Source: Rhodococcus triatomae BKS 15-14 (GTDB lineage Bacteria; Actinomycetota; Actinomycetes; Mycobacteriales; Mycobacteriaceae). Taken from it: a stretch of DNA of 64,000 nucleotides. Both the position numbers and the translations under genes were made by a program. This document shows, one piece after another, positions 36,140-43,449 of this stretch. Each line of letters opens with the position of its first letter. Within the stretch, counting starts at the first letter, position 1. A model generated the notes under the pieces. The model ran no database searches, had not been told where the DNA came from, and saw only the letters and a program-made list of their open reading frames with translations. Where the stretch lies: positions 1 through 64,000 of the forward strand of contig AODO01000066.1 of assembly GCA_000341795.1 (NCBI GenBank), in the 5' to 3' direction.

Positions 36140-36880
36140 GTGCTGGTACTGCTGCCTCCCTCCGAAACGAAGTCCGACGGCGGCAGGGGCGCCCCGCTCG
36201 ATCTCGGTGAGTTGTCGTTCCCGAAGCTGACCGCGACCCGCGAGATGCTCGTCGACACGCTCGTCGCGCTCGCCGCCGACGTGGAGGCGTCCAGTGTCGC
36301 GCTCGGTCTGAGCGCCGGACAGTTCGAGGAGGTCGCGCGCAACGCGGAGCTGTGGACCTCGCCCACCCGCCCGGCGCTCGAGCGCTACACCGGTGTGCTG
36401 TTCGACGCATTCGACGCGAAATCCCTCACCCGCGTGCAGAAGTCGAAAGCGTACGCGCGGATCGCGATCGGTTCGGCGCTGTTCGGCGTCGTCCGGTCGG
36501 GGGATCCGATTCCCGCCTACCGTCTGTCCGGCGGGTCGAAGCTTCCGGGGCTGGGCACCCTGCAGTCGCTGTGGAAGCCGGAGATCACACCGGCGCTCGA
36601 AGCGGAGGACGCGGGCCTGACGGTGGACCTGAGGTCGGGCACATACCAGCAGCTCGGCCCGGTTCCGGGTGCGGTGACCGCGAGTGTTCTGACCGAGAAG
36701 CCGGACGGCAGCCGATCCGTGGTCAGCCATTTCAACAAGCACCACAAGGGTCTGCTCGCGCGGGCGCTGGTCGTCTCCCGCGCCGAGCCGTCGGACGTGC
36801 GGGGCGTCGCCCGTGTCGCGTCGAAGGCGGGGCTGCGCGTCGAGATCGCCTCCGCGACGGAGCTCGTCATCCTGACCTGA
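36140..36880 (+). CDS. yaaA: Peroxide stress protein YaaA (DUF328)
   Basis: A 246-residue YaaA family protein. The N terminus VLLPPSETKSDGG, the central YTGVLFDAFDAK and the C-terminal SHFNKHHKGLLAR are the conserved blocks. In E. coli YaaA limits DNA damage during peroxide stress by lowering free iron; the fold binds DNA. The start is the GTG at 36140. It precedes an iron-box-driven surface protein gene by 137 bases, which is suggestive but probably independent. Confidence 0.93.
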   Translation: MLVLLPPSETKSDGGRGAPLDLGELSFPKLTATREMLVDTLVALAADVEASSVALGLSAGQFEEVARNAELWTSPTRPALERYTGVLFDAFDAKSLTRVQKSKAYARIAIGSALFGVVRSGDPIPAYRLSGGSKLPGLGTLQSLWKPEITPALEAEDAGLTVDLRSGTYQQLGPVPGAVTASVLTEKPDGSRSVVSHFNKHHKGLLARALVVSRAEPSDVRGVARVASKAGLRVEIASATELVILT

Positions 36881-36952
36881 GAGCGATCCAGCCCCTCGCC
36901 GTGGTCGGCCGTGTCGATCCACGTGCCGACCGGCTGAACGACCGTCCATCAG

Positions 36953-36971
36953 ATAGGTTAGCCTCACCTCT
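36953..36971 (+). promoter_or_regulatory. Iron-box-like (IdeR/DtxR) operator
   Basis: ATAGGTTAGCCTCACCTCT agrees with the 19-bp iron-box consensus TTAGGTTAGSCTAACCTAA at 15 positions, including the whole left half core. It lies 46 bases upstream of the next start codon. Confidence 0.72.
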
Positions 36972-37017
36972 CGTTCGTTGAGAGTCGCCGTCGGCGGCCC
37001 GGCCAGGGAGTTGGGGA

Positions 37018-38844
37018 ATGCGCGTGATCAGAAGGGTGGCGCTCGCGGCAGCGATCGTCACGATGTCGGCTGCGATCCCCTTCGGCATCGCCCACTCACA
37101 ACCCGCGCAGGCGCAGCAGGCCGCCGGCGGATCCGTCGCGGGCGGTATCTCGCTCGGACCCGTCGACGTCGACTTCGGCGCTGGCACCGGCTCCATCACG
37201 CTCTCGCGGGCCGACGGCCTGCACACCGGCGACACCGTCACGGTGACGGGAACCGGATTCAAGGCGAACACTCCCCTGTACCTGGCGCAGACCGTCGCCA
37301 AGCCCGCGGTCGGCTTCCCCACCACCTACGGGCAGGAGGCGAAGGTCACCACCGGCGCCGACGGCAGCTTCACCGCCGACATCGAGGCCAGCCGCAACGT
37401 CGAGAACGTCGACTGCCTCCAGACCGGCTGCTACATCGCCACTTTCGCTGCCTTCCCGTCGATCTTCACCGACCGAAGCCAGGACGTCTGGGTGCCGATC
37501 TCGTTCGCCTCCGACGCGGCGGTCGGCCGGCAGGGCTCCGGCGCGGCACCCGGAACCGGCGGGCCGGTCACCACCGTCTCGAAGACGTCGGGTGTCGCCG
37601 CCGCCGGCGAGATGCTCCGCGTGTCGGGGACCGGGTTCTCCGCCGCGGGCGCCGGCATCTACGTCGGGCTCGCCGAGACCGGCCGCTACAACCCGGCGAA
37701 CGCCGACTCGTTCGCCTCCACCGTGTACGTCCGCTCGACCGAGATCAACGGCGGCGCATGGTCCGTCGACCTGCCCGTGCAGGCTCGCAGCGGCGACACC
37801 GACTGCCTCGCCCGCAGCTGTGCGATCTACACGCTCGCCGCACACGGTTCTCCGGACCGCAGTCAGGACACCGTCACCCCGGTCACGTTCGATCCCGCGG
37901 GCGCACCCTCTGCCTCGCCCGCCACCACCACGACTGCACCCGCAGGCAGCCCGGCGGTGTCCTCGTCGAAGACGTCCGGTCTGAACGCGGCGGGTGACAC
38001 GATCACCGTGTCGGGCACCGGCTTCTCCACGACCGGAACCGGCATCTACGTCGGCGTCGCACAGTCGGACAGGTTCTCGACGACGAACGCGTCCGCCTTC
38101 CAGGACGCGAAGTTCATCCGCGCCTCGGACATGCCGGGCGGATCGTGGTCGACGACCCTGAACGTCACCGGCGCCTTCGGCGACAGCGACTGCACCCGCA
38201 ACGCCTGCGCCGTCTACACCCTCGCGGCACACGGATCCGCCGACCGCAGCCAGGACACCGTCGTTCCGATCAGCTTCGTCGGGACCGCGAACCCGACGAC
38301 GACCACCACCGCGGCCCCCGCCGGCACGGCGACGGTGACCGCGTCGAAGGCCGACGGTCTCCACGCCGCAGGCGAGACGATCACCGTCAGCGGCACCGGC
38401 TTCTCCGGAGGCGGGGCAGGAATCTACGTCGGACTCGTCCAGGACGATCGCTACTCGCCGACCGACGCCTCCGCGTGGATGACCACCGCCTACCTCACGC
38501 CCGACAGGATCGTCGACGGCGCCTGGTCGACCGAGCTGGAACTGGCTGCGGTGACGGGCGATTCGGACTGCACCCGCAGCGCCTGCTCGATTCGCACGGT
38601 CGCCGCGCACGGCTCACCCGATCGCAGCCAGGACACCCGCACACCGGTCACCTTCGGCGCGGGGTCCGCGTCGGCGCCGGTGACGACGTCCGCCGCCGCG
38701 GGCCCCGAGGTACGCACCCTCGCCGACACCGCCACCGCCACCGACGAGTCCGGCACCCCGGTGACGACCCTCGTGATCGGCGTCTGCGTCGTCGTGCTCG
38801 CCGCAGTCGGCTTCGGGGCGTTCGCACTGCGCCGGAGGGTCTGA
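37018..38844 (+). CDS. Iron-regulated(?) surface protein with four neocarzinostatin-like repeats
   Basis: A 608-residue exported, membrane-anchored protein. Residues 1-33 are a signal peptide (cleavage near AQAQQ); 583-604 is a hydrophobic anchor ending in RRRV. Between them are four repeats of about 100 residues. Each starts SK..GL..AGET..VSGTGF, continues G.GIYVGLA...RY, has a Cys pair about 7 apart (DC...AC) and ends AAHGSPDRSQDT..PV.F. The GTGF Ig-like pattern with a disulfide resembles the neocarzinostatin fold. Thr/Pro/Ala linkers separate the repeats. ATG at 37018 follows GGGAG. The iron-box upstream suggests expression under iron limitation and a role in capturing heme or iron, but that is inference. 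Confidence 0.85.
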   Translation: MRVIRRVALAAAIVTMSAAIPFGIAHSQPAQAQQAAGGSVAGGISLGPVDVDFGAGTGSITLSRADGLHTGDTVTVTGTGFKANTPLYLAQTVAKPAVGFPTTYGQEAKVTTGADGSFTADIEASRNVENVDCLQTGCYIATFAAFPSIFTDRSQDVWVPISFASDAAVGRQGSGAAPGTGGPVTTVSKTSGVAAAGEMLRVSGTGFSAAGAGIYVGLAETGRYNPANADSFASTVYVRSTEINGGAWSVDLPVQARSGDTDCLARSCAIYTLAAHGSPDRSQDTVTPVTFDPAGAPSASPATTTTAPAGSPAVSSSKTSGLNAAGDTITVSGTGFSTTGTGIYVGVAQSDRFSTTNASAFQDAKFIRASDMPGGSWSTTLNVTGAFGDSDCTRNACAVYTLAAHGSADRSQDTVVPISFVGTANPTTTTTAAPAGTATVTASKADGLHAAGETITVSGTGFSGGGAGIYVGLVQDDRYSPTDASAWMTTAYLTPDRIVDGAWSTELELAAVTGDSDCTRSACSIRTVAAHGSPDRSQDTRTPVTFGAGSASAPVTTSAAAGPEVRTLADTATATDESGTPVTTLVIGVCVVVLAAVGFGAFALRRRV

Positions 38845-38897
38845 CCAGACAGGCACTCCGGAAGTGACGACCCGACAGCGGATCACGGTGCGGCGAG

Positions 38898-38925
38898 TCG
38901 CTCGGGCCGGCTCAGGCCCGAGCGA
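38898..38925. terminator. Bidirectional terminator between surface protein and methyltransferase genes
   Basis: TCGCTCGGGCC (38898-38908) pairs with GGCCCGAGCGA (38915-38925), loop of 6. It overlaps the last codons of the methyltransferase gene. Confidence 0.7.
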
Positions 38926-39802
38926 TCCAGCCCGTTCGGCCGACCCTCGCGGTCAGGTCGTCACGGACCAGGAGCGAGTCGGGGTGTCCCTCGGACAGCA
39001 GGGAGTCGAGCTCGCGCAGATCGCTCTCCCCCACCAGATCCGCGAGGGCGTTGCGCATCCGCTCGACACTGAGTCGGGCATAGCGGCGGATCGTCTCCGT
39101 CGCGGGCCGCTCCACCTCGAACGACCGCTGGTCGACGACCGCGAAGCCCGCGCGCTCGAGATGCCCCCGCCAGTCCGGGTAGGAGTTCCAGCCCTGCGCG
39201 GTGAGCGTCTCGTGGCAGCGCTCTTCGAGCCGGTCGCCGACCGAGTCCGGGAGGAACCGCGGCAGCGAGTCCATCTCGACCACCGCGAGCACCCCACCGG
39301 GGGTGAGTGCGCCGTGCACGTCGCGGAGCAGACGGTCCGGGTCTGCGACCTCGTGCAGGGACGCCGACGCCCAGGCGACGTCGACGCCCTGGATGTCCGT
39401 CGGCCACGCGGCGTCGAGGTCGGCCTCGACGATCCGCAACCGACCGTCGCGGCCTTGTGCGGCAGTCGAGGCCCGAAGTCGATCGATCATCGTGGGCCAC
39501 CGGTCGATCGCGATCAGATCGGCACCGTCGAAGCGACGCGCGAGGGCGGCCGTCCCGGTGCCGGTACCCGCACCGATGTCGACCACGCTGCGGACGGCGG
39601 CGGGACCGTGCCCGGCCACCCATGCGGTGATGTCGTCGAGGCAGGATCCCAGGACCTCGGCGTCGAGGTCGAGGACCTCGGCCAGGCTCTCGAGGGTCGC
39701 GGCGTCCGGCTGGCCGTGGCCGTGGCCGTGGCCGTGGCCGTGGCCGTGGCCGTGGCCGTGGCCGTGAGCATGATCTCGGCCGTGTGCGTGTGAGTGCTCC
39801 AT
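38912..39802 (-). CDS. SAM-dependent methyltransferase with His-Gly repeat N terminus
   Basis: A 296-residue class I methyltransferase. The SAM site is VVDIGAGTGTGT at about 73-84, then LIAIDRWPTM and a DVAWASASLHEV motif. Before the catalytic domain is MEHSHAHGRDHAHG followed by nine His-Gly pairs, coded by a 6-bp tandem repeat (39712-39765). Such tails bind nickel, zinc or copper in other proteins. Start at 39800-39802. It is divergent from an XRE-cupin regulator gene, with a shared operator region of 47 bases. The methyl acceptor is unknown; a metal- or metalloid-linked role is worth testing. Confidence 0.85.
   Translation of the reverse strand: MEHSHAHGRDHAHGHGHGHGHGHGHGHGHGQPDAATLESLAEVLDLDAEVLGSCLDDITAWVAGHGPAAVRSVVDIGAGTGTGTAALARRFDGADLIAIDRWPTMIDRLRASTAAQGRDGRLRIVEADLDAAWPTDIQGVDVAWASASLHEVADPDRLLRDVHGALTPGGVLAVVEMDSLPRFLPDSVGDRLEERCHETLTAQGWNSYPDWRGHLERAGFAVVDQRSFEVERPATETIRRYARLSVERMRNALADLVGESDLRELDSLLSEGHPDSLLVRDDLTARVGRTGWIARA
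39712..39765. repeat. Hexanucleotide tandem repeat, 9 perfect units (GGCCGT)
   Basis: Nine perfect GGCCGT units encoding alternating His-Gly on the minus strand. The 6-bp unit keeps frame on expansion or contraction, so tail length could vary between strains. Confidence 0.95.
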
Positions 39803-39841
39803 GACTTCACGCTAGCGCGACTATGCACCAGACGCATACAC

Positions 39842-39860
39842 TCTTGCGTATGACGCAAGA
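39842..39860. promoter_or_regulatory. 19-nt palindrome on the start codon of the XRE-cupin gene
   Basis: TCTTGCGT-ATG-ACGCAAGA, 8-bp perfect arms centred on the ATG at 39850. A TACACT -10-like box at 39837-39842 would place the transcript start at the ATG. A weaker repeat, TATGC/GCATA, lies at 39822-39838. It is likely an autoregulatory operator. Confidence 0.7.
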
Positions 39861-40440
39861 ACGTGGTCTGGAGGACGTCATCCGCCAGCGCATCCGGAGC
39901 CTCCGCCTCGCCCGCGGATGGTCCCTCGACACGCTGGCCACACGCTGCCATCTCAGCCCTTCGACATTGAGCCGCATCGAAACGGGCCACCGACGCATCG
40001 CCCTCGATCAACTGGTTCCGATCGCGCGAGCCCTCGACACCACCCTCGACGAACTGGTCGAGTCGCCGGACGACGAGGACGTGGTGATCCGTCCCGAGCC
40101 TCAGCGCAGGCAGGGCACGACCACCTGGCTGCTGTCCCGGGAGTCGAGCCTGCCGGGTGTGACCGTCGCGAAGCTGCGGATCACCGACAGCGACCCCCTC
40201 CCGATCGAAAAGCTGGGCGTGCATCCGGGGCACGAATGGTTCACGGTCCTTTCCGGGTCGGTCCGGCTCCAGCTCGGCGAGCGCACGATCCTCGTCGAGG
40301 TGGGTCAGGCCGCCCAGTTCTCCACCATGACTCCGCACGCGATCACCGCACACTGCGGCCCCGTCGAGGTCCTCTCGATCTTCGACCGGGACGGCGAACG
40401 CGCACACCTGCACCCTGCCGACGGCGAGTCTCGGAACTGA
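39850..40440 (+). CDS. XRE family regulator with cupin sensor domain
   Basis: A 196-residue regulator. The helix-turn-helix is at about 12-62 (LRLARGWSLDTLATRCHLSPSTLSRIETG), and a cupin beta-barrel follows at about 115-185 (HPGHEWFTVLSGSVRLQLGERTILV). The cupin probably binds a small ligand or metal. The start at 39850 is chosen because a -10-like TACACT is seven bases upstream (leaderless translation) and a perfect palindrome is centred there; an ATG at 39823 in frame is an alternative. It is divergent from the His-Gly methyltransferase gene and probably controls it. Confidence 0.87.
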   Translation: MTQERGLEDVIRQRIRSLRLARGWSLDTLATRCHLSPSTLSRIETGHRRIALDQLVPIARALDTTLDELVESPDDEDVVIRPEPQRRQGTTTWLLSRESSLPGVTVAKLRITDSDPLPIEKLGVHPGHEWFTVLSGSVRLQLGERTILVEVGQAAQFSTMTPHAITAHCGPVEVLSIFDRDGERAHLHPADGESRN

Positions 40441-40534
40441 CGCGTCGCACGTCACCGAGGCCGCGGCGGCGCGCCCTCGAGCACGTGTTCTCGTCCCTCC
40501 CGAACCGACCGCGACGGTGTCGTCGACCGCGCGG

Positions 40535-40627
40535 CACCACGACCGTGGCGCCTTCCGCTGCCAGGCGCTGCGCGCTCGCCCTCCCGATCCCCCGGCTACT
40601 TCCCGTCACGAGCGCGGTGCGGCCACG
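40535..40627 (-). pseudogene. SDR gene relic (N-terminal fragment)
   Basis: Reading leftwards from 40627 gives RGRTALVTGSSRGIGRASAQ and then RLAAEGATVVV, an unmistakable SDR N terminus with the Rossmann motif TGSSRGIGRA. A TGA lies immediately before it (40628-40630), and similarity ends after VVV. Only about 31 codons survive. The surrounding 40441-40687 gap holds nothing else recognised. Confidence 0.75.
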
Positions 40628-40687
40628 TCAATCGCCGTGGCATCTCGTTCCCTGCCGTGTCCGTGTGCGGGTCCGTGCCCCGGTTCG

Positions 40688-42349
40688 TCATGCCCCGGTC
40701 GCGGCGTGCGTGTGCGAACTCTCGTCGCCCGAGGCACCGAAGGCGGGATCGAGGACCCGGCGAATCAGCTGCCACAGTTCCTGCCTGGCCGGTGCGGTCA
40801 GCGACAGCTGCGGGAAGGTCAGAAATCCGTGGAACAGGCCGTCGAAGCGGTGCTCGATCACCGGAACGCCATCCGCGGCGAGGCGCCGCGCGTACTCCTC
40901 GCCCTCGGTGCACGGAGGATCCAGTTCCGCGGTGACCACCACCGCCGGCGGCAGTCCCGCCAGTGTCGTCGCTCGGGTCGGGATGACGAGTTCGCTGTCC
41001 CGGCCGTCCGGCGCGTACTGCTCCCAGTACCAGCGCATCGCCTTCGTCGTGTTGTAGTAACCGACGCCGTACCGCTGATACGACTCCGTCTCGAAGTCGT
41101 CGCCGATCACCGGATACAGCAGGATCTGCGCCGCGATCGCCGGGCCACCGCGTTCCCGCGCCGCCAGCGACACCGTCGCCGAAAGGTTGCCTCCTGCACT
41201 GTCACCCGCGACCGCGACCCGCGTCGGGTCTCCCCCGTAGGTCGCGGCGTTGGCCACGGTCCAGCACACCGCCGCGTACACGTCCTCCATCGCCGCCGGT
41301 GCCGGATGCTCCGGCGCCAGCCGGTAGTCCACCGCGACGACGACGACGTCGACGGCCTCCGCCATCGACCGGCAGAACTCGTCGTGGCTGTCGAGGCTGC
41401 AGAACACGAAACCGCCGCCGTGGGCGAACACGATCACAGGACGCGTCGCGGGGTCGCCGTGCGGAACGTACACCCGCAACACCAGGTCGCCGCCCGGTCC
41501 GTCGATCACCACGTCCCGCGCCGTCCGCATGTCGGGCGTCCGGGTCAACGGCGCACGCCGCGAGGCGATGATCTCCCGCAGTTCGGCGGCGGGGTACTGC
41601 GTCACGTCGGGGAACCCGGCCTCGAGGGCGGCGAGCATCGCCTCGACGTCGGGGTGCAGGTCGGATCGGCGCACGCCGTCCTCCTTCGGGTTGGCGGGAC
41701 TCTGACTGGGAAGGGCGCAAAAGCTGTGGCAGACACGGTCCTTCACGATGTACTCGACACTCTCCGGGTCGAACCACTTGTCGACGTAGCCCCAGTGCAC
41801 GGGGTGGGCCATGTACTGGCCGAGGAGGCCGTCGAGGTCGATGAAGGACTGCTCCCAGACGTGGGTCCACTCGCTCGCACCGGTCGCGGCGGTGACGCGA
41901 CTGAGCTGCCACGACAGCATGGACGTCACGTGCGGCGGCATCCTGAGCATCTCCCGTTCGAACCGCTCCACGACGTCCGGCACTGCGGAGTCGTCGACCC
42001 GCAGGAGCAGGGTGCGGTACACCGTGGGCGCTCCCGAACCGGTGCGTGACCCGCTCCACGACGCACGCGCGCTGCCGGGAACGTAGTCGGCGCCGTCGAC
42101 GTGCCGGACGTCCGGTCCGCCGATCGCCGACTCGACAGCCGCCCGACAACCCTCCCACTCCCCCTGTGTCGCGAACCGGAGGTGGACGAGGACGTCGCCG
42201 CCGTTGCGGACACCGTCGAGCGTCGGCTGTACCAGTGCGCACCGGTGGGGTGTCGCATCCACGGCCGCGCGGATCCGGTCGACGACGGCGTCCACCGCAC
42301 TCGGGTCATTCGGATCGGTCAGGTGAACGAGACGGGTGACGTCAAACAC
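40688..42349 (-). CDS. Fusion of Dabb-like domains with an HSL-type esterase
   Basis: A 553-residue protein. Residues 1-230 look like two ferredoxin-like A/B-barrel (Dabb/EthD-type) units: VFDVTRLVHL...VLVHLRFA and VYRTLLLRVDDSAV...WTHVWEQSFIDL. The rest is an alpha/beta hydrolase of the hormone-sensitive-lipase family with HGGG near residue 309, the nucleophile Ser near 381 in GDSAGG, and a C-terminal Asp/His (ELDPP, FHGF). The GTG at 42347-42349 overlaps the upstream Dabb-like gene by eight bases. Dabb domains often bind or cyclise hydrophobic substrates, so the fusion may form an ester or lactone-handling unit. The domain join is seen in one uninterrupted frame. Confidence 0.82.
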   Translation of the reverse strand: MFDVTRLVHLTDPNDPSAVDAVVDRIRAAVDATPHRCALVQPTLDGVRNGGDVLVHLRFATQGEWEGCRAAVESAIGGPDVRHVDGADYVPGSARASWSGSRTGSGAPTVYRTLLLRVDDSAVPDVVERFEREMLRMPPHVTSMLSWQLSRVTAATGASEWTHVWEQSFIDLDGLLGQYMAHPVHWGYVDKWFDPESVEYIVKDRVCHSFCALPSQSPANPKEDGVRRSDLHPDVEAMLAALEAGFPDVTQYPAAELREIIASRRAPLTRTPDMRTARDVVIDGPGGDLVLRVYVPHGDPATRPVIVFAHGGGFVFCSLDSHDEFCRSMAEAVDVVVVAVDYRLAPEHPAPAAMEDVYAAVCWTVANAATYGGDPTRVAVAGDSAGGNLSATVSLAARERGGPAIAAQILLYPVIGDDFETESYQRYGVGYYNTTKAMRWYWEQYAPDGRDSELVIPTRATTLAGLPPAVVVTAELDPPCTEGEEYARRLAADGVPVIEHRFDGLFHGFLTFPQLSLTAPARQELWQLIRRVLDPAFGASGDESSHTHAATGA

Positions 42350-42689
42350 GGCACATGTCCTCCACGCTCTCCGCTGCGGCTTCCATCGAGCGCGAACGCT
42401 GCGCCACCATCGGTTCGACGCGATGCCAGAAGTCGACGAAGCCTGCATCGAACCGGCGCGAGATCGCGGTCTGCCACCACTGCTCGTGCCCGGAGACCGT
42501 CCAGATCGCGGTCACCGTGTTCGCGTCGTCCTCCAACCACACCGGAGGACTCACCAACACGCGGTCGAGTGTCATCCCGATCCGGACGGCCTGCGGCACG
42601 TAGTCCGCCAGGTACGCGTCTACGAAAGCGCGCCCGCGCCCCGCTTTCGTCGTCACGCGATCGACTATGTGGATCCTCTGGTCGGCCAT
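42342..42689 (-). CDS. Small Dabb/NIPSNAP-like protein
   Basis: A 115-residue protein with the one-domain ferredoxin-like pattern HIVDRVTTKAGRGRAFVDAYLADY and TAIWTVSGHEQWWQ, in keeping with Dabb or NIPSNAP-like proteins. It has no catalytic motif that I recognise. It overlaps the next gene by eight bases (GTG inside its last codons), so both are made together. The start at 42687-42689 has no clear ribosome site. It may associate with the Dabb portion of the fused esterase. Confidence 0.7.
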   Translation of the reverse strand: MADQRIHIVDRVTTKAGRGRAFVDAYLADYVPQAVRIGMTLDRVLVSPPVWLEDDANTVTAIWTVSGHEQWWQTAISRRFDAGFVDFWHRVEPMVAQRSRSMEAAAESVEDMCRV

Positions 42690-43244
42690 TCGCTCACGCT
42701 AGGACTGTGAAGACCCCAGCGGATCGCCGTCTCCCGCTGTGCGGGAGATCACGCGAGTGATCCGCGCCGACGGCGATCCCCCCGCACCCCTGGATCACCA
42801 CTTCAGCACAGCGCCAGCGTGTTTCGGACAGATCGAGAACGCCTGGAACCCGCACCGAGGTTGCGCTACCGGCCGAAGCCCGGAATCGGCGCAAGGGAGG
42901 AGCGATGCGCCGCACCGGGTCACGCATCACGTTGTCACACCTGGCGACGATGACACCGCTCGCCTCGTCGATCACGTGGACGTGTTCGGGGAAGGCGATT
43001 GCGCGCGAGGTGGCCATCGCGCCGACGATCGCGAGGCCGATGCACCGTTGGAGTCGTGACCACGTTCGATCGTGAGGGCACCCCAGCCCACCTGGACCCG
43101 TCGACCGAGCGCCTGCGTCCTGACGCCGTCGAAACAGCCGACGTCGAGCGGTGGTCACCGTGAGACAGCATCCGGCGCGTACCGGCGGGGCGATCGACAC
43201 GCGGGCGAAGGTTTGCACGGCGCCGATCGGGGTATCGATCCGAC
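42690..43244. other. 555-bp region without a convincing gene
   Basis: A long gap in a compact genome. It contains a 40-bp near-copy of part of efpA (43003-43042) and an unconvincing 56-codon frame (42905-43075) with a good ribosome site. The remainder shows no family resemblance. It looks like a rearrangement scar between the Dabb-esterase pair and efpA. Confidence 0.5.
43003..43042 (-). pseudogene. efpA-like fragment (40 bp)
   Basis: 39 of 40 bases match 43657-43696 inside efpA. On the minus strand it reads CIGLAIVGAMATSR, the same as the exporter's GLAIVGAMATSR. Similarity ends on both sides, so it is a scrap of a duplicated or displaced exporter gene. Confidence 0.7.
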
Positions 43245-43430
43245 ATGGCTGTCTACAGAGTTCTCGATCCGACGGGCGCCGTCGTCGCTACTCGCGACAT
43301 CGACAGCGCCGAAGACGCCCATGCGTGGTTCGTCGACCACCGGGCCGACAATTCCGAACTGGGGTGGCGAATGGAAGTCGAACACGACGGGAAGTGGTCG
43401 TTCTTCGACGACACGGAAGGTGCGGGCTGA
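43245..43430 (+). CDS. Small conserved-looking protein, unknown function
   Basis: A 61-residue acidic protein (MAVYRVLDPTGAVVATRDID, ending FFDDTEGAG) with alternating hydrophobic residues suggesting a small beta-alpha-beta fold. There are two Trp in AHAWFVDH and GWRMEVEHDGKW. No family recognised. It is convergent with efpA (19 bases between stops). No good ribosome site precedes the ATG. The amino-acid composition is sensible for a folded protein, which is the main support. Confidence 0.5.
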   Translation: MAVYRVLDPTGAVVATRDIDSAEDAHAWFVDHRADNSELGWRMEVEHDGKWSFFDDTEGAG

Positions 43431-43449
43431 CCCGGGCCGCGGCCGGCCG

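Noticed and set aside
39712-39765. Possible CRISPR-like repeat array
   Set aside because: It is a simple hexamer tandem repeat inside a gene, with no spacers.
42905-43075. A 56-codon plus-strand frame with a good ribosome site (GGGAGGAG)
   Set aside because: It lies across the efpA fragment on the other strand and has no conserved look; kept only as a note on the empty region.
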